In this document: in pieces, positions 24,356 to 34,186 of the stretch
Layout of the letters: the number at the start of each line of letters is the position of its first letter
Numbering within the stretch: the first letter of the stretch is position 1
NCBI RefSeq assembly: GCF_001543245.1
Contig: NZ_CP014163.1
Coordinates: 1,098,387 to 1,162,386 of the forward strand
Source of the DNA: Aerococcus urinaehominis
Lineage (GTDB): Bacteria; Bacillota; Bacilli; Lactobacillales; Aerococcaceae
Length of the DNA: 64,000 nt
Direction: 5' to 3'
Position numbers and translations under genes: made by a program
Notes under the pieces: generated by a model
The model's database searches: none
Told to the model about the DNA's origin: nothing
The model's input: the letters and a program-made list of their open reading frames with translations, nothing else

Positions 24356-25207
24356 ATGGCACTTGCAATTGTGTCTGATTCAACTGCAGGTTTATCAAAG
24401 GAATTTATTGAGGCAAACGATATCAGTATCCTGCCTTTAAGCATTAATTTTTCTGATGCTAGCTACCAAGAAGGCCAAGATCTTGCTGCTAGTGAAATTT
24501 ATCAAAAATTAGCAAGTTCGAGCGAGCAGGCTTCAACCTCTCAGCCTAGTGCAGGCTTAGTTAGCCAGGTTTATGAAGATTTAGCTAGCGAATATGATGA
24601 AATTTTGGTTATTACCTTATCAAAAAAATTATCTGGCACCTTCCAAACCGCACAAATGCTGAGTCAAGATTATGATCAGGTCAATATAGTAGTTTTTGAT
24701 AGTCAAACAGCTACTCAGGCTCATGCTTGGTTAGTGGAAGCGGCTGTGAACTTACGTCAACAGGGTAAGGAGCTGGCTGAAATTTTGCCTGTATTAGAAA
24801 AAATGGCGGCAACGAGTCAGATTTACTTTGTTGTTGATGATTTATCTTATTTGGTCAAGGGCGGCCGGTTAAGTCCAACAGCAGCAGCTCTGGGTAACTT
24901 ACTATCGGTGAAACCGCTCATTACGATTACGGATGGCGAAATTCAAGTTAAGGAAAAAATCCGCTCGGTGCGCAAAGTCAACCAGAAAATTATAGATATT
25001 GCACGTCAAAGTTTGGCCGACTACCCGGTTAAACTAGCTTTCTTAGAGGTTGCGCCTAGTTCAGCCTCGCAACAGCTTTATACTGATTTAAAGGGTCAAT
25101 TTCCTGATTATGTAATTGAAAAAAGAATGATTACGCCAGTAATCGGCACCCATGTCGGCCCATCTGCTTATGGATTAGCCTTGATAGCTGATCTGGAAGA
25201 AGTCTAG
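24356..25207 (+). CDS. degV: DegV family fatty-acid-binding protein
   Basis: 283 residues with the two-domain EDD fold of DegV. Family motifs are IVSDSTAGLSKEF at the N terminus, STSQPSAG, which holds the fatty-acid carboxylate Ser/Thr, SGTFQTAQM, and the C-terminal RVIGTHVGPSAYGLA-type sequence (here VIGTHVGPSAYGLAL). DegV/FakB proteins present a fatty acid to the kinase FakA so that it enters phospholipid synthesis. No FakA homologue is adjacent. AGAAGGTGA lies 7 bases before the ATG. It is followed by a hairpin that overlaps the comFA ribosome-binding site. Confidence 0.92.
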   Translation: MALAIVSDSTAGLSKEFIEANDISILPLSINFSDASYQEGQDLAASEIYQKLASSSEQASTSQPSAGLVSQVYEDLASEYDEILVITLSKKLSGTFQTAQMLSQDYDQVNIVVFDSQTATQAHAWLVEAAVNLRQQGKELAEILPVLEKMAATSQIYFVVDDLSYLVKGGRLSPTAAALGNLLSVKPLITITDGEIQVKEKIRSVRKVNQKIIDIARQSLADYPVKLAFLEVAPSSASQQLYTDLKGQFPDYVIEKRMITPVIGTHVGPSAYGLALIADLEEV

Positions 25208-25230
25208 CATTTATTATATTTTATTTCGGT

Positions 25231-25276
25231 AAAAACCTGCTCAACTTACGTATCTGTAAGTGGAGGAGGTTTTTTT
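25231..25276 (+). terminator. Hairpin behind degV that contains the comFA ribosome-binding site
   Basis: AAAAACCT-G-CTC (25231-25242) pairs with GAG-G-AGGTTTTT (25263-25274) around an inner stem CTTAC / GTAAG, followed by a T run. It ends only 2-3 bases before the comFA ATG, and the 3' arm GGAGGAGG is the only Shine-Dalgarno sequence of comFA. It can act as terminator for degV and can mask comFA initiation in read-through RNA. Confidence 0.75.
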
Positions 25277-25278
25277 CT

Positions 25279-26628
25279 ATGACCAAATTTATTGGACGTC
25301 TACATTTGGCCAAGCAGCTAGACCAGGCTGATATAAATCAGAATGACAAAATCATTCGTATCGCCGCCATAAAAAGAACTAAAGGGGGCTATGTTTGTCA
25401 GCGCTGTTTAAATCAGGATCAAAATCAGTTTGCAGCTAATTTTTGTGACTGTCAGACCGAGTGTGTTTATTGCCTAGCTTGCTTGTCATTTGGCAAGATT
25501 AGGTCTTGTGATTACTTTTATTATCAACCAGCTTTAGACTATTATGATTGGGGTCAAGCAGCTAGCTACTGCCAATGGCCTGGAAAATTATCAGCCCAAC
25601 AAGACCAGGGGGCCCAGGATTTATTGCGAGCCTGGAAGCAGCAGAATAATCACCTGGTCTGGGCTGTGACAGGAGCAGGGAAGACCGAGATGACCTTCCC
25701 CTTGATTGATCAAGTGATTTGCCAGGGATTAAGGGTAGTGATTGCTACACCACGTATCGATGTTGCTAATGAATTGTTTCCTCGTATCCAAGCTGCTTTT
25801 CCTGACCTGGATATTTTATTAGCACATAGCCAAAGTGATATGGCCTATCGTTTAGCCCCAATTACGGTGTGCGCCACCCATCAATTAGTCCATTTTAAGG
25901 CGGCTTTTGACCTAGTTATTATTGATGAAATTGATGCTTTTCCCTTCCATGGGAATCCCATGCTACAGGCTTGGGCTAGACGCAGTCAAACGGCAGTAGG
26001 AGTAACAGTTTGGTTAACGGCGACACCAAGTGATGACATGATTCGAGCAGCCAAATCAGGTCGCTTGTCTCACTCTATTTTGCCAGCCCGTTACCACCGG
26101 CATGCCTTGCCTGTGCCTCGTCACATATGGCTAGGTGACTGGCGGCAACAAGTTAGTCGTGGCCGACTCCCTGGCTTACTTTATCGTTTGATTGAAGCAA
26201 AATTAGCAGCTCAAAGACGTTTCCTAATCTTTTTCCCCCATATCCAGCTAATGAGTCAGGCAGAAGCCATCTTGCATCGGTATTTTCCTCAGGCTAAATT
26301 TACCAGCGTTTCCTCAAAGGATACCAAGCGTGCGGATAAGGTGCAGACGATGCGAGATGAAGGCTATGATTTCATGCTGACAACTATGATTTTAGAGCGA
26401 GGGGTCACCTTCGTGGCTATTGATGTGCTGATTGTTGGTAGCGAGGACCGGACCTTTACTCAATCTTCTCTGGTCCAAATTGCTGGCCGCGTGGGCCGCA
26501 AACCCAGTGCGCCGACTGGCCAGGTTTATTTTTTACATTATGGAAAGACCCGGGCTAGTCGTGGGGCTATCAAACAAATTACGGCAATGAACCGATTAGC
26601 CAGGCAAAGGGGGCTAATTGATGACTAA
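25279..26628 (+). CDS. comFA: ComFA, DNA uptake helicase of the competence machinery
   Basis: 449 residues, normal for ComFA. An N-terminal zinc finger holds cysteines at 40, 43, 56, 58, 62, 65 and 68. It is followed by a DEAD-box-like ATPase: Walker A TGAGKTE (131-137), VIIDEIDAF, WLTATPS, and the C-terminal helicase lobe with QIAGRVGRKPSAPTG. ComFA is a cytosolic, membrane-associated motor that pulls transforming DNA in together with ComEC and ComFC. comFC overlaps by 8 bases. The ribosome-binding site is buried in a hairpin. No cin-box or ComK-type site was found in front of it by eye. Confidence 0.94.
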   Translation: MTKFIGRLHLAKQLDQADINQNDKIIRIAAIKRTKGGYVCQRCLNQDQNQFAANFCDCQTECVYCLACLSFGKIRSCDYFYYQPALDYYDWGQAASYCQWPGKLSAQQDQGAQDLLRAWKQQNNHLVWAVTGAGKTEMTFPLIDQVICQGLRVVIATPRIDVANELFPRIQAAFPDLDILLAHSQSDMAYRLAPITVCATHQLVHFKAAFDLVIIDEIDAFPFHGNPMLQAWARRSQTAVGVTVWLTATPSDDMIRAAKSGRLSHSILPARYHRHALPVPRHIWLGDWRQQVSRGRLPGLLYRLIEAKLAAQRRFLIFFPHIQLMSQAEAILHRYFPQAKFTSVSSKDTKRADKVQTMRDEGYDFMLTTMILERGVTFVAIDVLIVGSEDRTFTQSSLVQIAGRVGRKPSAPTGQVYFLHYGKTRASRGAIKQITAMNRLARQRGLIDD

Positions 26629-27295
26629 TTGCTTACTGTGCCAAGAAGCAATTAGCCAAGTCACTGGCTTAAAAGAAATCTTAAGTTGGTCTTTAGCTAA
26701 ACCTTCTTTGATATGTGACTATTGCCAAACAGCTTTGCAGTCTATAACAGGACCCTGTTGTCCCCAGTGTGGACGGTCCCACCAAGGTTTGTGTATGGAT
26801 TGTCGTCGTTGGCAGGACCAGGGCTGGTACTTCAAAAATCAAGCCCTCTATGCTTACAATGATACCTTTCGAGCTTGGGTCACCCTACTAAAGGCTAAGG
26901 GAGACCAGCGATTAGCTGGTTATTTTGGCCCTCAGCTACAGCAGGTTTTTCAAAAATATCCGGGCTTTTGTCTGGTGCCCATTCCTTCTCAACCTTTAAA
27001 TCGCGCTAAACGTGGCTTTAACCAGACCGAGGCTATTTTAAACTTCTCCAAGTTGGCATATCAGCCCCTCTTGGTCGGTTGTAGTCAGCAGACAGGCAAA
27101 CAAGCGCTCAAAACTCGTCATGAGCGCCTACACCAGGCTCAGCCTTTTAAATTAGCTGGTAATATCCAAGGTTTGCCAGATAAAGTCCTTTTATTTGATG
27201 ATATTTATACTACTGGAGCTACCCTATATCAAGCTAGCCAATGTTTGCGTCAAGCTGGGGTAGTTGAAGTATCAGGATTGACCTTAGCCCGTTAG
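26621..27295 (+). CDS. comFC: ComFC, phosphoribosyltransferase-like competence protein
   Basis: 224 residues from ATG 26621, which overlaps the comFA stop (ATGACTAA) and follows AAAGGGGG. An N-terminal zinc ribbon has four CxxC-type pairs (CLLC, CDYC, CCPQC, CMDC), then a type-I phosphoribosyltransferase domain with the PRPP loop LLFDDIYTTGATL near 195-207. ComFC works with ComFA in uptake of single-stranded DNA; the catalytic activity, if any, is unclear. The conserved RAKRGFNQTE motif is present. The gene is complete, so at least this competence operon looks functional. Confidence 0.94.
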   Translation: MTNCLLCQEAISQVTGLKEILSWSLAKPSLICDYCQTALQSITGPCCPQCGRSHQGLCMDCRRWQDQGWYFKNQALYAYNDTFRAWVTLLKAKGDQRLAGYFGPQLQQVFQKYPGFCLVPIPSQPLNRAKRGFNQTEAILNFSKLAYQPLLVGCSQQTGKQALKTRHERLHQAQPFKLAGNIQGLPDKVLLFDDIYTTGATLYQASQCLRQAGVVEVSGLTLAR

Positions 27296-27302
27296 CTTTC
27301 AT

Positions 27303-27331
27303 TTGAAAATGTAACCGATTTCGTGTATACT
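27303..27331 (+). promoter_or_regulatory. Promoter of hpf
   Basis: TTGAAA at 27303-27308 and TATACT at 27326-27331 with a 17-base spacer; the start codon follows 73 bases later. Confidence 0.7.
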
Positions 27332-27404
27332 ATAAGTAGATTAAGAGGTAACTAGTTAGTTGCCTCAGCAGGCTGAGGCTTGCTAATAGAAAGGATGAGT
27401 AAGT

Positions 27405-27965
27405 ATGTTTACATATAATATCCGAGGAGAAAATATTGAGATTACTCCGGCTATCAGGGAATATGCTGAGAAGAAAATCGGTAAATTGGAAAAATATTTC
27501 CAAGGTGAACCTGATGGTACTGTTTACGTAAACGCTAAGATTTATCCTAACCGTGATGCTAAGGCAGAGGTAACCATTCCCCTGAATCGTCTGACTTTAC
27601 GGGCTGAAGAAACCAGCCAGGACTTGTACGGCAGTATCGACTTAGTAGTTGATAAGTTAGAGCGTCAAGTACGTAAATATAAAACAAAAATCAACCGTAA
27701 AGCACGGGAAGGTGGCAATGAAGACTTAATTTTTGCTGCTGGAGCAGATGAAGAGGTTGAAGAGCAAGACGTGGATATCGAAATTGTTCGGACCAAGCGA
27801 ATTGGTGTAAAACCAATGTCTGCTGAGGAAGCTGTCTTACAGATGGAAATGTTAGGTCACGATTTCTTTATCTTTGAAGATGCTGAAGAAGGCAATTTAT
27901 CACTAGTTTATGCACGTGCTAACGGTAAGTATGGCTTGATTGAAATTGATGGGGAAATTGTCTAA
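27405..27965 (+). CDS. hpf: Hpf, long-form ribosome hibernation promoting factor
   Basis: 186 residues. An N-terminal RaiA/S30AE domain (about 1-100, MFTYNIRGENIEITPAIREY) binds in the mRNA/tRNA channel of the 30S subunit. A linker and a C-terminal domain follow (about 125-186, with MSAEEAVLQMEMLGHDFFIF), the part that dimerises 70S ribosomes to 100S. This is the long form typical of Firmicutes, so no separate Rmf is needed. It has its own promoter and terminator and lies before secA, as in Bacillus and other Lactobacillales. Confidence 0.96.
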   Translation: MFTYNIRGENIEITPAIREYAEKKIGKLEKYFQGEPDGTVYVNAKIYPNRDAKAEVTIPLNRLTLRAEETSQDLYGSIDLVVDKLERQVRKYKTKINRKAREGGNEDLIFAAGADEEVEEQDVDIEIVRTKRIGVKPMSAEEAVLQMEMLGHDFFIFEDAEEGNLSLVYARANGKYGLIEIDGEIV

Positions 27966-27983
27966 ATAAGTAAATATATATTT

Positions 27984-28017
27984 AATCCGGCTGGCCTAGG
28001 CTAGCCGGATTTTTTTG
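27984..28017 (+). terminator. Rho-independent terminator of hpf
   Basis: AATCCGGCT (27984-27992), loop GGCCTAGGCT, AGCCGGATT plus a run of seven T residues. Confidence 0.9.
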
Positions 28018-28126
28018 TTCTGCAAATAAATCTAAGAGAATACGGATTAATTAAACGACACGGTTTCCTATTTGTTATAATTAATGATAATATAAGAGGG
28101 ATTAAATTGTTTAGAGGAGAGTCAAA

Positions 28127-30505
28127 GTGGCTAATTTATTAAAGAAAATATTTGATAACGATAAGAAAGAGCTCAAGCGTTTTGACAAACTGGCTAAGGA
28201 AGTAGAAGCACTTGAGGATAAGTATGCAGCTTATACTGATGACCAATTACGTGATCGGACAGAAGCTTTTCAGGACCGTCTGCAATACGGAGAAACTTTA
28301 GATGATGTCCTAGTAGAGGCCTTTGCAACTGTTCGTGAAGCGGCCCGCCGGGTATTAGGGCTATTTCCTTACCATGTTCAGATTATGGGGGGCTTAGCCC
28401 TACATTATGGTAATATCGCTGAAATGAAAACGGGTGAAGGTAAAACCTTAACAGAGACCATGCCCGTGTATCTTAATGCCCTAACAGGTAAGGGTGTTCA
28501 TGTGGTGACAGTTAACGAATACCTAGCTAAGCGTGATGCTGAAGATATGGGTGAGGTTTTCCGCTTTTTAGGTTTGACAGTTGGCCTTAATACTAATGAT
28601 ATGACCCCAGAGCAGAAAAAAGCAGCCTACAACTGTGACGTCACTTATTCAACCAACAACGAATTAGGCTTTGACTACTTGCGTGATAATATGGTCGTTT
28701 ATGAAAAAGACATGGTGCAACGGCCTCTGTTCTATGCGGTAGTCGATGAGGTTGACTCTATCTTGATTGATGAGGCTCGGACACCATTAATTATTTCTGG
28801 TCAGGCTGAGCAGTCTACAGCCCTTTATCAAAAGGCTGATTATTTTGTTAAGAGTTTGGTAGCCGATGAGGATTACACGATTGATGTATCTTCTAAAACG
28901 ATTGCGCTATCAGAAGAGGGAATTGAAAAGGCTGAAGCTGCTTTCCATTTGGACAACCTTTATGATGTGGAAAATGGTAGTTTAATTCACCATATCGATA
29001 CAGCCTTGCGTGCCAATTACATCATGATTCGTGATATCGACTATGTAGTACAGGATGGCGAAGTGAAAATTGTTGATGGTTTTACCGGTCGGATTATGGA
29101 TGGCCGCCGCTACTCAGATGGCCTCCATCAAGCGATTGAGGCCAAGGAAAATGTCGAGATTCAAAATGAGTCTAAAACGATGGCTACTATTACCTTCCAG
29201 AATTATTTCCGTATGTATGAAAAGTTAGCAGGGATGACTGGTACGGCTAAAACAGAAGAGCAGGAGTTCCGGGAAATTTATAATATGGATGTTATTCAAA
29301 TCCCAACTAACCGGCCTGTCCAACGCTTGGATGAAAATGACCTCTTGTACCCTAATTTGCATGCTAAGTTTAATGCTGTTGTGGCCGAGATTCAGGACCG
29401 TCATGACCAGGGTCAACCAGTTTTAGTAGGTACAGTAGCTGTTGAAACCTCAGAATTACTTTCACGGAAATTAACCGAGTTAGGCATTCCTCATAATGTA
29501 TTGAATGCCAAGAATCATGAGCGTGAGGCGGAGATTGTTCAAAATGCGGGGCAACCTGGTGCAGTGACTATTGCCACTAATATGGCTGGTCGGGGTACTG
29601 ATATCAAGTTAGGTCCAGGCGTTAAAGAGAACGGCGGTCTAGCTGTTATCGGTACCGAACGTCACGAGTCACGTCGGATTGATGACCAGTTACGGGGCCG
29701 GGCCGGTCGCCAAGGGGACCCTGGTTACTCTCGTTTCTATTTATCGCTTGAAGATGACTTAATGCGTCGCTTCGGTTCCGAACGGATTCAAAGCTTGTGG
29801 GAGAGCCTGAATGTTGATGGGGAAGAAGATGATTTGGTAATCGAAAACCGGATGATTTCTCGCCAAGTAGAATCAGCCCAACGTCGGGTTGAGGGTAACA
29901 ACTATGACACCCGTAAAAATGTCTTGGAGTACGATGAGGTCATGCGGGAGCAAAGAGAAATTATCTACAAGCAGCGTCACCAAATTATCACCGAGACTGA
30001 GTCCCTAGATGGTATTATGTGGGCCATGATTGACCGGACGATTGACCGGGTGGTAGACCAATACACAGAGGGCAACAAGTCTGAGTGGAATTTGCAAGCT
30101 ATTTTAGATTTTGCTCAAACTTCACTGGTACATCCTGACGATATTAGCCTAGGAAGCTTGGAGAATAAGAATGCCAAGGAGATTAACCAGTATATTACTG
30201 ACTTAGCCGAAGATCGCTTCCATGAAAAATTAACCGAGATGAATAATCCAGAAATGGTTATGGAATTTGAAAAAGTTGTGATTCTCCGGGCAGTTGACTC
30301 TAATTGGACAGACCACATTGATGCGATGGATCAATTGCGTCAAGGGGTTGGTTTACGCGCCTATGCCCAAAATAATCCTTTGGTAGAGTATCAGACAGAA
30401 GGTTTCGAGCGCTTTAATGAGATGATTGCTGGTATTGAGTATGATGCGACCCGTCTCTTTATGAAATCACAAGTACGTCAAAACTTAGAACGGCAACAAG
30501 TTTAA
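28127..30505 (+). CDS. secA: SecA, preprotein translocase ATPase
   Basis: 792 residues from a GTG with GAGGAGAG just upstream. Motor motifs: Walker A KTGEGKT (101-107), [15 protein letters not shown], the preprotein cross-linking region, [16 protein letters not shown] and [13 protein letters not shown] in NBD2, then the helical wing/scaffold. SecA pushes secretory proteins through SecYEG at the membrane. The C-terminal zinc-binding Cys/His tail seen in E. coli and Bacillus is absent; the protein ends QNLERQQV, as in many lactic acid bacteria, so it is not a truncation. prfB follows after 16 bases. Confidence 0.98.
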   Translation: MANLLKKIFDNDKKELKRFDKLAKEVEALEDKYAAYTDDQLRDRTEAFQDRLQYGETLDDVLVEAFATVREAARRVLGLFPYHVQIMGGLALHYGNIAEMKTGEGKTLTETMPVYLNALTGKGVHVVTVNEYLAKRDAEDMGEVFRFLGLTVGLNTNDMTPEQKKAAYNCDVTYSTNNELGFDYLRDNMVVYEKDMVQRPLFYAVVDEVDSILIDEARTPLIISGQAEQSTALYQKADYFVKSLVADEDYTIDVSSKTIALSEEGIEKAEAAFHLDNLYDVENGSLIHHIDTALRANYIMIRDIDYVVQDGEVKIVDGFTGRIMDGRRYSDGLHQAIEAKENVEIQNESKTMATITFQNYFRMYEKLAGMTGTAKTEEQEFREIYNMDVIQIPTNRPVQRLDENDLLYPNLHAKFNAVVAEIQDRHDQGQPVLVGTVAVETSELLSRKLTELGIPHNVLNAKNHEREAEIVQNAGQPGAVTIATNMAGRGTDIKLGPGVKENGGLAVIGTERHESRRIDDQLRGRAGRQGDPGYSRFYLSLEDDLMRRFGSERIQSLWESLNVDGEEDDLVIENRMISRQVESAQRRVEGNNYDTRKNVLEYDEVMREQREIIYKQRHQIITETESLDGIMWAMIDRTIDRVVDQYTEGNKSEWNLQAILDFAQTSLVHPDDISLGSLENKNAKEINQYITDLAEDRFHEKLTEMNNPEMVMEFEKVVILRAVDSNWTDHIDAMDQLRQGVGLRAYAQNNPLVEYQTEGFERFNEMIAGIEYDATRLFMKSQVRQNLERQQV

Positions 30506-30521
30506 TAGTGAAGGTGAATAG

Positions 30522-31626
30522 ATGGAATTACATGAAATTCGCAAACAATTAGATGATAACCGTGACCAATTAAATAGCTTTAGGGGGTCTCTTTGACTTA
30601 GAGGCCCTAGAAGCTGATATTGCTGATTATGAAGACCAGATGCTGGCCCCTGATTTCTGGGATGACCAGACCCAGGCCCAGGCTACTATTGCTGATTTAA
30701 ATGCTGCTAAGGCATCTTACCAAATCCTTAAAGATCTCTTAACGGGTTGGGAAGATCTTGATGCCATGTACGAGCTAGTCAAGGAAGAGGATGACCAAGA
30801 GTTGGCTCAAGAACTGAGTCAGGCCACCCAAGACTTCCAAGGGCAGATGGCCGCTTATGAGCGTCAAATGCTCCTAAGCGGTGATTACGACCATAATGAT
30901 TGCTATTTAGAAATTCATCCAGGTGCTGGTGGGACTGAATCCCAAGATTGGGCAGCCATACTCTTGCGTATGTATCAGCGCTGGGCTGACCAGCATGGTT
31001 ATCGGGCTAATATGCTAGACTACCAGGATGGGGATGAGGCAGGTCTTAAGAGTGTTACTCTGGAAATTAAGGGTGACTATGCTTACGGTATGATGAAGTC
31101 TGAGCATGGTGTCCACCGTTTGGTCCGGATTTCCCCCTTCGATTCCAATAGTCGTCGCCATACCTCTTTTGCCTCAGTCGAGGTCATGCCGGTGCTAGAC
31201 CAGACCACTGAAATTGATATTAATGAAGATGATATCAAGATGGATGTTTTCCGGGCTTCTGGAGCTGGGGGCCAACATATTAATAAAACCTCCTCAGCTG
31301 TCCGTTTAACCCATATACCAACTGGTATTGTCGTTGCCTCACAAAGTCAGCGTTCCCAATTTCAAAATAGGGACACAGCCATGAAGATGTTGCAAGCTAA
31401 GTTAGCTCGCCTTTTAGAGGAGAAAAATGCCCAGGAACTGGATGAAATCCGTGGCGTTAAAAGTGAAATTGCTTGGGGATCACAGATAAGGTCCTATGTC
31501 TTCCACCCATACAGCATGGTCAAGGACCATCGCACTGATTATGAGGTGGGTAACGCTCAGTCGGTAGTGGATGGGGACTTAGATGGCTTTATCGATGCTT
31601 ATTTAAAAGACCAATTAAGTGATTAG
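30522..31626 (+). CDS. prfB: PrfB, peptide chain release factor 2 (programmed +1 frameshift)
   Basis: Encoded in two frames: 24 codons from ATG 30522 to the in-frame TGA at 30594-30596, then a +1 shift (T30594 skipped) into the 343-codon main frame starting GAC at 30595. The combined 367 residues match RF2. The main part has the stop-codon recognition tripeptide SPF (in RISPFDS) for UGA/UAA and the catalytic GGQ in GAGGQHINKTSSAV. RF2 ends translation at UGA and UAA and limits its own synthesis through the shift site. Start follows GAAGGTGA. Probably co-transcribed with secA; the response regulator gene follows after 26 bases. Confidence 0.97.
30582..30597 (+). promoter_or_regulatory. RF2 autoregulatory frameshift site
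   Basis: AGGGGG TCT CTT TGA C: a Shine-Dalgarno-like AGGGGG three bases before the slippery CTT, then in-frame TGA followed by C, the poor termination context. The canonical RF2 site differs only in the TAT/TCT codon. When RF2 is scarce the ribosome slips from CTT to TTT and continues. Confidence 0.97.
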
Positions 31627-31652
31627 ATGCGTAAAGTGATGGAGGAAGAATG

Positions 31653-32381
31653 ATGGATCAACGCGTTTTAGTTGTTGATGATGAGGCGTCAATCAGGACG
31701 TTATTAGAATACAATCTAAAAAAAGAAGGTTACCAAGTAGACTTGGCTGTTGACGGTCAGGAAGGTTTGGATAAAGCCTTAAATCAGCGCTATGATTTTA
31801 TTATTTTAGATTTAATGCTACCTAAGATGGATGGAGCAGACGTTTGTAAGGCAATCAGAGCTAAAGATATCGATGTGCCAATAATGATGCTGACTGCTAA
31901 GGATGATGAGACGGACAAGGTTGTTGGTCTAGAAATTGGAGCAGACGATTACATGGTTAAGCCTTTCAGTCCACGAGAATTAACGGCTCGGATGAAGGCA
32001 ATTCGTCGCCGCTATCGTAAAAACCAACAGGACCATAATAAGGACAGCCAGCCAACTGAGGATGAAAGTTCTGAGTGCCTCAAGGTCGGAGATATTGAGA
32101 TTTATTATGGTGATTACGAGGTCTTCGTCAGGGGTGAGGCGGTGGATATGACCCCTAAAGAATTTGAGCTCCTTTACTATATGGCTAACCGGGTTAATCG
32201 CACCCTATCACGTGAGCAACTCTTGCAGAAAATTTGGGAATTTGACTATAACGGTGGCACTCGCATTGTTGATGTCCATATCTCTCATCTGCGAGAGAAA
32301 ATTGAACGCAACACAAAAAAACCTGAGTACATTATCACGGTTCGCGGCTTCGGCTATAAATTTGAGGTGCCGGATTCGTGA
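31653..32381 (+). CDS. phoP: PhoP-type response regulator (OmpR family)
   Basis: 242 residues from ATG 31653 (an adjacent ATG at 31650 is closer to GGAGG at 31641-31645). The receiver domain has the acidic pair DD near 9-10, phospho-acceptor D53 in ILDLMLP, and Lys in MVKPFSP. A Ser/Asp/Gln-rich linker leads to the winged-helix DNA-binding domain with TPKEFELLYYM and the recognition helix REQLLQKIWEFDYNGGTRIVDVHI. It overlaps the kinase gene by 4 bases. The direct neighbourhood to pstSCAB and the Pho box there argue for the phosphate-starvation regulator; a general WalR/ResD-like regulator is the alternative. Confidence 0.88.
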   Translation: MDQRVLVVDDEASIRTLLEYNLKKEGYQVDLAVDGQEGLDKALNQRYDFIILDLMLPKMDGADVCKAIRAKDIDVPIMMLTAKDDETDKVVGLEIGADDYMVKPFSPRELTARMKAIRRRYRKNQQDHNKDSQPTEDESSECLKVGDIEIYYGDYEVFVRGEAVDMTPKEFELLYYMANRVNRTLSREQLLQKIWEFDYNGGTRIVDVHISHLREKIERNTKKPEYIITVRGFGYKFEVPDS

Positions 32382-34180
32382 AGAAATTAACACTCTATAT
32401 AACAACAGTCTTCGCGCTGTTGTTTATTTTATATAGTTTTATATTTGCGTATTATACCAACCAAGTGGTTGAAAATATGGTCCAGCAAGAAACCCAAGCT
32501 AACCTTTTAGAACGGGCTGATAGTTTACGTCCTAGTTTTAGGAGCTTGGCATTAGCAGATGTGGCCAATGACAGCCAAAAATGGCAGGATACGCGCTATA
32601 ATATGCTTGCTTTGATAAATCCTCAGGAGCGGGTCGTTGTCTATGATCCTGCTGGCCAGGAACGTTTTGCAGCTGGTAAGGGAGGGCTCAAAAACTTTCA
32701 ACTTCAGGCCCGAGACCTGCCAACTTTAGATGATAAAGGTCGAGAATTTGATGTGGTCCAGGTGTCTGACCAAGACCATGACAAGGAACTCCATATTTAT
32801 GCTGAGCCTTTACGGAATAGCCAGGGGGAAATGCTCGGTTACCTGCAAATTATCCGGCAGGTGCCTGATATTCATCCGATTCAAAACCGACTTTTTCGTT
32901 TAGCGACGACGACCTCGGTGCTAGCTGTTATTATCTTATTGGCCCTCTTGTACTTTTATTTTCGTCGGATTAATATGCCTATTCAAACGATTAATTACCA
33001 GTTAGCTCGGATTGCCCAGCATGATTACAACCAACCCTACCGTCCTATGCAGTTGGCAGAATTTGATGAAATCGGTCATAGTATTAATCGATTGGCTGAA
33101 AATTTACAAGCCCAGGAAGTGCAATTATCTATCCAAGACCACCGCATGGCTACCCTGGTTGATTATCTAATCATTGGTGTCGTACTAATTGATGAAGATC
33201 GGAAAATCCAAATTGTGAATAATGCTTTCTTAAACATCCTTGATATTAAGGAAGATATTATGAATAAAGATTATCGTCAGGTGATTGAAGGCTATCGTCT
33301 CATCCAGTTAATTGATCGAGCTTACCAGGATAAGGTGAATGTTAGTGATGAAATTTACCTTTATTTTCCGCGTGAACTGGTTCTTGATGTTAATGTGCTC
33401 TATATAAAAGAAGACGGTTTGGCAGATGATTTTAACGACCAAGTCATTATGTTGGTCTATGACATTACGGAAATCCGTCGTTTGGAGAAAGTTCGGAGCG
33501 ACTTTATTTCTAATGCTTCTCACGAATTGAAAACACCAGTGACAGCCCTGCAAGGTTTTACAGAAACACTTTTAGATGGGGCAATTGATGATAAAGAGAC
33601 AACGATTGGTTTCGTTAAAATCATGCAAAAAGAGAGCAATCGCCTGTCGGCCTTGATTACCGATATCTTGGACCTGGCTCGCATTGAGCAAGACCAGGTT
33701 AGTCATCGTCAGGAACGTGTTAACGCTAATGACTTGGTGGAAGATATTGTTATACATCTAAGCCCTCAAGCCCAAAATAAGTCGATAGCGGTCAATGTCA
33801 ATTCGCCTCTGGAGCGCCCTGTCTATTTTAATGGTGACTATGGTCGGGTGAGTCAGGTTTTAACTAATTTGCTGGTTAATGCGATTAACTATACACCTCA
33901 AAATGGTCAGGTTGATATCGTCGTCGATACGATTGATGATGCTTTTGTTGTTTTCAAGGTTCAAGATAACGGTATCGGGATTCCTCGAGAAGATTTGGGT
34001 CGTATTTTCGAGCGTTTTTATCGGGTATCTAAATCACGGTCTACCGATTCTGGGGGAACCGGTCTAGGCCTGGCAATTGTTAAAAATTTAGTAAAAGTCA
34101 TGAATGGGCGTATTGAAGTGACCAGTGAATTAGGGACAGGTTCGACTTTTACGGTCTACTTGCCTATAAATGATAACTAG
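32378..34180 (+). CDS. phoR: PhoR-type sensor histidine kinase
   Basis: 600 residues from a GTG overlapping the regulator stop. TM1 is at about 5-27, an extracytoplasmic domain of about 145 residues follows, and TM2 is at about 175-196. Then come HAMP, a PAS domain (about 255-365), the HisKA box FISNASHELKTPVTALQG with H382, and the ATPase domain with N, G1 and G2 boxes (NLLVNAINYTP, DNGIGIPREDLGRIFERFYR, GGTGLGLAIVKNL). It is an integral membrane kinase that phosphorylates the upstream regulator. Domain order and place before pst genes match PhoR/PnpS; the true signal in Gram-positives may come from wall intermediates or the Pst transporter. Confidence 0.88.
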   Translation: MKKLTLYITTVFALLFILYSFIFAYYTNQVVENMVQQETQANLLERADSLRPSFRSLALADVANDSQKWQDTRYNMLALINPQERVVVYDPAGQERFAAGKGGLKNFQLQARDLPTLDDKGREFDVVQVSDQDHDKELHIYAEPLRNSQGEMLGYLQIIRQVPDIHPIQNRLFRLATTTSVLAVIILLALLYFYFRRINMPIQTINYQLARIAQHDYNQPYRPMQLAEFDEIGHSINRLAENLQAQEVQLSIQDHRMATLVDYLIIGVVLIDEDRKIQIVNNAFLNILDIKEDIMNKDYRQVIEGYRLIQLIDRAYQDKVNVSDEIYLYFPRELVLDVNVLYIKEDGLADDFNDQVIMLVYDITEIRRLEKVRSDFISNASHELKTPVTALQGFTETLLDGAIDDKETTIGFVKIMQKESNRLSALITDILDLARIEQDQVSHRQERVNANDLVEDIVIHLSPQAQNKSIAVNVNSPLERPVYFNGDYGRVSQVLTNLLVNAINYTPQNGQVDIVVDTIDDAFVVFKVQDNGIGIPREDLGRIFERFYRVSKSRSTDSGGTGLGLAIVKNLVKVMNGRIEVTSELGTGSTFTVYLPINDN

Positions 34181-34186
34181 TTTTCT

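Noticed and set aside
30400-30505. SecA truncated at its C terminus.
   Set aside because: Lack of the zinc-binding tail is common in Lactobacillales, and all motor domains are complete.
30522-30640. prfB as a frameshifted pseudogene or sequencing error.
   Set aside because: The break sits exactly at the known RF2 programmed frameshift signal, and the rest of the frame is intact.
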